Source of the DNA: JAHDBG01 sp963922315
GTDB taxonomy: Bacteria > Pseudomonadota > Gammaproteobacteria > Chromatiales > Chromatiaceae
Reading direction: 5' to 3'
DNA: 64,000 nt
Assembly (NCBI GenBank): GCA_963922315.1
Contig: CAWUID010000004.1
Coordinates: forward strand, 1 to 64,000
Below are positions 59,595 through 64,000 of this stretch, in pieces (the first letter of the stretch is position 1; each line of letters opens with the position of its first letter). A program made the position numbers and the translations under genes. Below the pieces are notes generated by a model. It was not told the DNA's origin, ran no database searches, and saw only the letters and a list, made by a program, of their open reading frames with translations.

Positions 59595-62500
59595 TCAGGT
59601 ATCGTGGCCTAAAGGCGCAAACAAGTTATACAGGTCGTCACGGGTCAGAGCAGCTTTGTTTTGTTCACCATCAAACAGGGCATCAGCCAGTGCCTGTTTT
59701 TTTTGTTGCAGGTTGTTGATTTTTTCTTCAACGGTGCCTTGTGTAATCAGTTTGTACACAAACACTTTATTTTTTTGTCCGATCCGATGTGCCCGATCTG
59801 TTGCCTGGCGTTCTACGGCCGGGTTCCACCAGGGATCATAATGAATGACCGTATCGGCTGCCGTCAGGTTCAGGCCAGCGCCACCGGCTTTCAGACTGAT
59901 CAGAAATAAGGGCACTTCCCCGTTCTGGAAGCGATCTATCGGTGTTGCCCGGTCTCTGGTCTGTCCGGTCAGTTTGACATAATCAATGGTATGTTCAGCC
60001 AGAGCTTTTTCAATCAAGGCCAACATGCTGGTGAATTGTGAGAACAGCAGGACACGACGACCTTCGCTGATCATTTCCGGCAGCAGTTCCATCAGACGTT
60101 GCAGTTTGGCTGACTCTTTCACTTTTGCTGCTGTATCCAGTTTCAGCAAGCGTGGATCGCAACAGATCTGGCGCAGTTTGAGTAGTGCATCCAATATGAT
60201 AATCTGGCTGCGTTCGATGCCTTTTTTGTCGATGGCTTTGCGGATTTTGTCATGCATGGCGATCCGCACAGTTTCATATAGTTGTTGTTGTCCACCGCTC
60301 AGCTCAACATCGGTAATGATTTCGGTTTTTTCCGGTAGCTCCTGCACAACCTGTGTTTTTTCCCGGCGCAGAATAAAAGGAGCAACCCGTTGTTGCAGTT
60401 GTTTCTGGCGGAGTTCGTCACCTTGATTTTCGATAGGTTTGCGGAACAGCTGCCGGAAGTGTTTTTCGTCACCCAACAGCCCGGGCATCAGAAAATGGAA
60501 TTGTGACCAGAGCTCACCCAAGTGGTTTTCGATGGGTGTGCCGGTCAGACACAGACGATATTCTGCCTGCAACCGGCGAGCTGTATATGCGACCTTGGAG
60601 CGCGGGTTTTTGATATTCTGCGCTTCGTCCAGAATCAGCAGGTGCCAGTGTTGTTGCAGTAACACGTCACTGTCGCGTGGCAACAATGGATAAGTACTGA
60701 GTACCAGGTCGTATTCAGGGAGATGGGAAAAATGTTGTTGCCGGTCTGAACCTTGTAAGGTGACGATGCGCAAGTCGGGGGCAAATTTTGCAGCTTCCCG
60801 GGCCCAGTTCATCATCAGTGAGGTAGGTGCAACGACCAGACTGGGATGCTTCGTGCGTCCGGCTTGTTTTTCAACCAGCAGGTGAGCGAGCGCCTGGACG
60901 GTTTTGCCCAGGCCCATGTCGTCTGCCAGGATGCCGGAGAGACCATATTCACGTAGAAATTGCAGCCAGTTCAGACCATATTGCTGATAAGGGCGGAGTT
61001 CTGCCCGCAGGCTGTCCGGTGGCTGAATTGTGTTGATGCAATCAAAGTTGGCCAGTTGTTTTGCCAGGCGGCGTGGGCCTTCAAGACCACCCCAGATTAA
61101 TTTGACTTCATCCAATGCCTGCAGTTGAGCTGCCTGGTAACGGGATATAGTGAGTTGTCCGTCTTTGTTCAGTGCGTTCGGGTCATACAGCTCAACCAGT
61201 GTTTCGATAATATGCCGGACTTTGCCGAAAGGCACACGCAGCAGTCGCCCGTCTGCCAGTGGCAGACGCAGCTCGGTATCCGCCGGATGATCCAGCCATT
61301 CATTCAGTGTGTTGGCATGGCGTTCGTTCTGGATAAAATCAACCAGAATACGTAACAGATTGAATGACTTACCCTCAATGGTGACACCTAATTCCAGATT
61401 GAACCAGTTCTCGCCACTACCTTCATCCAGATCCGCGTACCAGTCATCGGCTTCGACCAGGTTATAGCGAAACCCTGGCGCAAAAGTGATCTTCCAGCCT
61501 TGCTGGCGCAGCGCTGGAGTTGTATTACTGACAAAGTCAAGCCAACCTGCTTCTGCTTCCGGGTGTTGATAGCGCGTGCTGTTGATTGAGTTGTAGGTGC
61601 CACGTCGTGTAGTGACTTTTTTTAAGCCGGACTGAACTAAGATTTTTTTGTGTTTGCGTTCTAGTGTTGGCCGACGCTTAATCTGTTCGAAATGGTTGCC
61701 TGTCTGTTGTAGCAGAATGGTCTCAGGGTCTGCCGGATTGACCTGTGTATCACCATACTGAAATGATAGTTCAGCATAGTCGTCCCAGTTGTCTTCATAA
61801 TCATAAAAAGGCATTGTAAGATTTTCCCTGGTGACCAGGGACAGACAAGGCTGGGGTTTGATGTCTTTTCCGGTTAGCTTAATCTTTGCTTTTGGTAGCG
61901 GTAACGATTTGTTCGGGAAGTGTTGTTGCAATACCTTAGCAACCTGCTCGCATTGACGCACCGGTATCGGCGGCGCCTGAATCAGAGTTGCGGCAATGTT
62001 AGCCGGGAGCTCTGTTTGTAACGGGCCTGCCTGCCAGGTTTGCGGGTCTAAATACCAGGGTGGGGCAACCGGCAATAATGTCAGGCCTGCCGGTTCAGTA
62101 ATGGTAATTTTTGCCTGTTGTTGTTCCAGTTGCCAATTGATCTGGCCAGGTTGGGGTTGGCCCAGGTTCAGAATCGCGCCTTCCAGGCTTTCCCAGTGAG
62201 CTCGTCCGCTCCGGATCAGACGTTCCAGCAGATAAGGCGCAACGTCACCCTGTAGTATCGCGTTCTGATGGCGGCGATAACCGAATTCCGCACTGTTTGC
62301 TTCCAGCAGACGAGCGAGTTCTTTATCTTGTGCGGTCAGAAAAGTCGATTGTGACTGGCTTACCTGCGTTAAGTGGGTGCCTTTACTCCAGCTGTTGCGG
62401 CTTTTCAGACGGCGGGTTTTATAGTTGGCGATCTGCAATAGTGGGTTGCCGAGACGGTTATCATGCGTCAGTGACAGGACGTAATGCAGTTCAAATTGAT

Positions 62501-62906
62501 GAGTGGATTCAGGTGATGCTGTTGTGGATTTGGCAGAGTGCTGAATGGTATTCAGCCAATATCTTAATATCGGATCCAGATCAGGTGGTGCGTCATTTTC
62601 ATTGGACAACCTGATTTGTTTCTCGTGTGCCAGTAAGGTGGCAGCCACATGTTTGCAGTTGTACCCGACCGGGCAACTGCAATGTCCCCGAATTTGCACT
62701 AATGTGGTACTTTCCGGGTGATAATTCAGGTTTACGATAACCTGATAAGTCTTACGGTTACTGCCAGCGACACTGGATGTGATCTGTGTGCCACCACGCA
62801 GTACTTCCAGCTCATGTACCCGACCCTGGATATAGTAACTATCTCCCCGGCTGATGTACGTCTGGTTGATATGGCGGTTAATGTCTTGTCGGGTCAGTGG
62901 CCGCAT
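59595..62906 (-). CDS. SWIM zinc-finger SNF2-family helicase
   Basis: A 1103-residue protein. N-terminal SWIM zinc finger (about 75-95, CSCPVGYNCKHVAA), a long middle region of the bacterial SNF2 type with no clear motif, then the two RecA-like lobes: LADDMGLGKTVQALAHLL (Walker A), LVVAPTSLMMNWAREA, LILDEAQNIKNP (DEAQ), CLTGTPIENHLGELWSQFHFLMPG, VLLFSQFTSMLALIEKAL, LISLKAGGAGLNLTAADTVIHYDPWWNPAVERQATDRAHRIGQ, and the tail VEEKINNLQQKKQALADALFDG. Helicase motifs are complete. Cellular role uncertain: transcription recycling, repair and defence roles are known for relatives. It ends 3 bases before the mlaA start codon on the same strand. Confidence 0.95.
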   Translation of the reverse strand: MRPLTRQDINRHINQTYISRGDSYYIQGRVHELEVLRGGTQITSSVAGSNRKTYQVIVNLNYHPESTTLVQIRGHCSCPVGYNCKHVAATLLAHEKQIRLSNENDAPPDLDPILRYWLNTIQHSAKSTTASPESTHQFELHYVLSLTHDNRLGNPLLQIANYKTRRLKSRNSWSKGTHLTQVSQSQSTFLTAQDKELARLLEANSAEFGYRRHQNAILQGDVAPYLLERLIRSGRAHWESLEGAILNLGQPQPGQINWQLEQQQAKITITEPAGLTLLPVAPPWYLDPQTWQAGPLQTELPANIAATLIQAPPIPVRQCEQVAKVLQQHFPNKSLPLPKAKIKLTGKDIKPQPCLSLVTRENLTMPFYDYEDNWDDYAELSFQYGDTQVNPADPETILLQQTGNHFEQIKRRPTLERKHKKILVQSGLKKVTTRRGTYNSINSTRYQHPEAEAGWLDFVSNTTPALRQQGWKITFAPGFRYNLVEADDWYADLDEGSGENWFNLELGVTIEGKSFNLLRILVDFIQNERHANTLNEWLDHPADTELRLPLADGRLLRVPFGKVRHIIETLVELYDPNALNKDGQLTISRYQAAQLQALDEVKLIWGGLEGPRRLAKQLANFDCINTIQPPDSLRAELRPYQQYGLNWLQFLREYGLSGILADDMGLGKTVQALAHLLVEKQAGRTKHPSLVVAPTSLMMNWAREAAKFAPDLRIVTLQGSDRQQHFSHLPEYDLVLSTYPLLPRDSDVLLQQHWHLLILDEAQNIKNPRSKVAYTARRLQAEYRLCLTGTPIENHLGELWSQFHFLMPGLLGDEKHFRQLFRKPIENQGDELRQKQLQQRVAPFILRREKTQVVQELPEKTEIITDVELSGGQQQLYETVRIAMHDKIRKAIDKKGIERSQIIILDALLKLRQICCDPRLLKLDTAAKVKESAKLQRLMELLPEMISEGRRVLLFSQFTSMLALIEKALAEHTIDYVKLTGQTRDRATPIDRFQNGEVPLFLISLKAGGAGLNLTAADTVIHYDPWWNPAVERQATDRAHRIGQKNKVFVYKLITQGTVEEKINNLQQKKQALADALFDGEQNKAALTRDDLYNLFAPLGHDT

Positions 62907-62934
62907 ATCCGTGCGTATTGGTTAGAGAAGCAGG

Positions 62935-62967
62935 AACTTTCCTTTTCTCATTGAGAAAAGGAAAGTT
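62935..62967. terminator. Perfect inverted repeat after metK (terminator candidate)
   Basis: AACTTTCCTTTTCTC, loop ATT, GAGAAAAGGAAAGTT: a 15-bp perfect stem between metK and the helicase gene, both on the minus strand. Read on the minus strand it is the natural end of metK transcription. The stem is AT-rich, with a short T-rich 3' side. Confidence 0.75.
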
Positions 62968-62984
62968 TATGGCAGAAGGTTGAA

Positions 62985-64000
62985 TTACAGAGCAGCTGCT
63001 AAGGCCGTTGCTTTATCGGTATTTTCCCAGGTAAAGCCTTCATTTTCACGACCAAAGTGGCCGTAAGCAGCGGTTTTGCGGTATTTGATCTGTTCTGCAT
63101 TCAGCAGATCCAGCATTCTGAGAATGCCATAAGGCCGCAGATCAAAATGTTCGCGTACCAGTTCGGTAATCTTTTCATCGGCCAGTTTGCCGGTACCGAA
63201 GGTTTCGACCATGATGGAAGTGGGTTCAGCGACACCAATAGCATACGAGACCTGAATTTCACATCGGTCCGCCAGACCAGCCGCGACAATGTTTTTTGCG
63301 ACATAACGTCCGGCATACGCCGCAGACCGGTCGACTTTGGAGGGGTCTTTGCCGGAGAAAGCACCGCCGCCATGACGGGCTGAGCCGCCATAAGTATCGA
63401 CAATGATCTTACGTCCGGTCAGGCCGGCATCTCCCATCGGGCCACCAATCACGAAGGCACCGGTCGGGTTGATATGATATTGTGTGTCGGCTGTCAGCCA
63501 ACCGGTTGGCGCCAGCACCGGCTGAATGATTTCTTCCATGATGCCTGCCTGCAGGTCACTCAGGCTGATATCCGGGCTGTGCTGGCTGGAAAGCACCACC
63601 GCATCAATGCTGACCGGTTTGCCATCACGATAGTGAAAGCTGACCTGGCTTTTTGCATCTGGTCGTAACCAGGGTAGGGTACCGTTGTTGCGTACTTCCG
63701 ACTGGCGCTCAACCAGTCGGTGCGCATATTGAATGGGCGCCGGCATCAGCACATCAGTTTCGTTTGTGGCATAGCCGAACATCAGGCCCTGATCGCCAGC
63801 GCCCTGATCTTCCGGTTTCGCCCGGTCAACACCCTGATTAATGTCAGGTGACTGTACACCGAGTGCGGTCATGACTGCACAAGTTTCCCAGTCAAAGCCC
63901 ATATCTGAACTGTTATAGCCGATCTCCCGGATGGTCTGGCGGATAACCGCTTCATAATCCGGCTTTGCGGTAGTGGTAATTTCACCGGCAATCATCGCCA
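62985..64000 (-). CDS. metK: S-adenosylmethionine synthase, 3' part (runs off the window)
   Basis: The last 336-338 residues of MetK, which makes SAM from methionine and ATP. Seen: GEITTTAKPDYEAVIRQTIREIGY, GAGDQGLMFGYATNET, LPWLRPDAKSQVS, NPTGAFVIGGPMGDAGLTGRKIIVDTYGGSARHGGGAFSGKDPSKVDRSAAYAGRYVAKNIVAAGLA and the C-terminal HFDLRPYGILRMLDLLN. About 50 residues (including the HPDK start region) lie beyond 64000. The ATG at 63995 is internal, not the start. Confidence 0.97.
   Translation of the reverse strand, partial: AMIAGEITTTAKPDYEAVIRQTIREIGYNSSDMGFDWETCAVMTALGVQSPDINQGVDRAKPEDQGAGDQGLMFGYATNETDVLMPAPIQYAHRLVERQSEVRNNGTLPWLRPDAKSQVSFHYRDGKPVSIDAVVLSSQHSPDISLSDLQAGIMEEIIQPVLAPTGWLTADTQYHINPTGAFVIGGPMGDAGLTGRKIIVDTYGGSARHGGGAFSGKDPSKVDRSAAYAGRYVAKNIVAAGLADRCEIQVSYAIGVAEPTSIMVETFGTGKLADEKITELVREHFDLRPYGILRMLDLLNAEQIKYRKTAAYGHFGRENEGFTWENTDKATALAAAL

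Noticed and set aside
1..64000. CRISPR array
   Set aside because: No regularly spaced identical 20-40-base repeats were seen anywhere in the window.

Overview
The window looks like a chromosomal segment of a gammaproteobacterium of moderate GC content. The evidence is a set of housekeeping neighbourhoods typical of that class: rlmE-ftsH-folP-glmM, ybaB-recR, apaG-apaH, mnmG, lipA, hemC, mlaA-rnt, metK and a heme A synthase/protoheme farnesyltransferase pair. Cellulose-binding (CBM2) modules, a large polyketide cluster and several two-partner-secretion exoproteins point to a free-living, probably marine or surface-associated bacterium. I cannot name the genus from sequence alone.

Layout. 1-1890: AT-rich accessory DNA with two cassette-like genes separated by a clear integron attC site (691-783); the second gene encodes an FRG-domain protein. 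1891-4670: a transposon graveyard with IS3-family fragments in opposite orientations, then a second copy of an Rpn-family nuclease gene that has lost its 5' end and been broken twice, once by a 116-bp MITE-like element with an 8-bp target duplication and once by a 1234-bp IS5-family element with a TTTA duplication. 4676-22320: a compact seven-gene, single-strand biosynthetic cluster. It holds a fully reducing PKS module (KS-AT-DH-ER-KR-ACP), a second PKS (KS-AT-cMT-ACP) ending in a CurA-like GNAT domain, a JmjC-type cupin oxygenase, an amidohydrolase lacking expected metal ligands, an APH-like phosphotransferase, a P-type ATPase without the CPC metal motif, and a SAM methyltransferase. This is the best candidate for an undescribed system.

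22398-39107: a secreted filamentous-hemagglutinin-like protein on the minus strand, a 48-residue secreted peptide gene, then hemC, a split holin relic, mnmG, apaG-apaH, an intact Rpn gene, ctaA-cyoE and tRNA-Met. Abutting the tRNA is a tandem array of decayed FHA-like modules, each preceded by a 300-bp, hairpin-rich repeat. 39153-48481: housekeeping genes (lipA, recR, ybaB, glmM, folP, ftsH, rlmE), a hairpin-rich intergenic patch, and an SDR/photolyase-related/DUF2256 operon on the minus strand.

48729-64000: an alpha/beta hydrolase, then three secreted proteins combining CBM2, PKD, YceI-like, cytochrome c and planctomycete-type PSD/PSCyt domains with a Tat-exported DUF1552 protein. After them come a ruined RelE-type toxin-antitoxin locus, two Lcl/DUF1566 proteins, an intact PIN/AbrB toxin-antitoxin pair, a diverged second copy of the MITE, then rnt, mlaA, a SWIM/SNF2 helicase and the 3' part of metK at the edge.

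All domain and family calls come from reading translated motifs by eye; no database search was possible.
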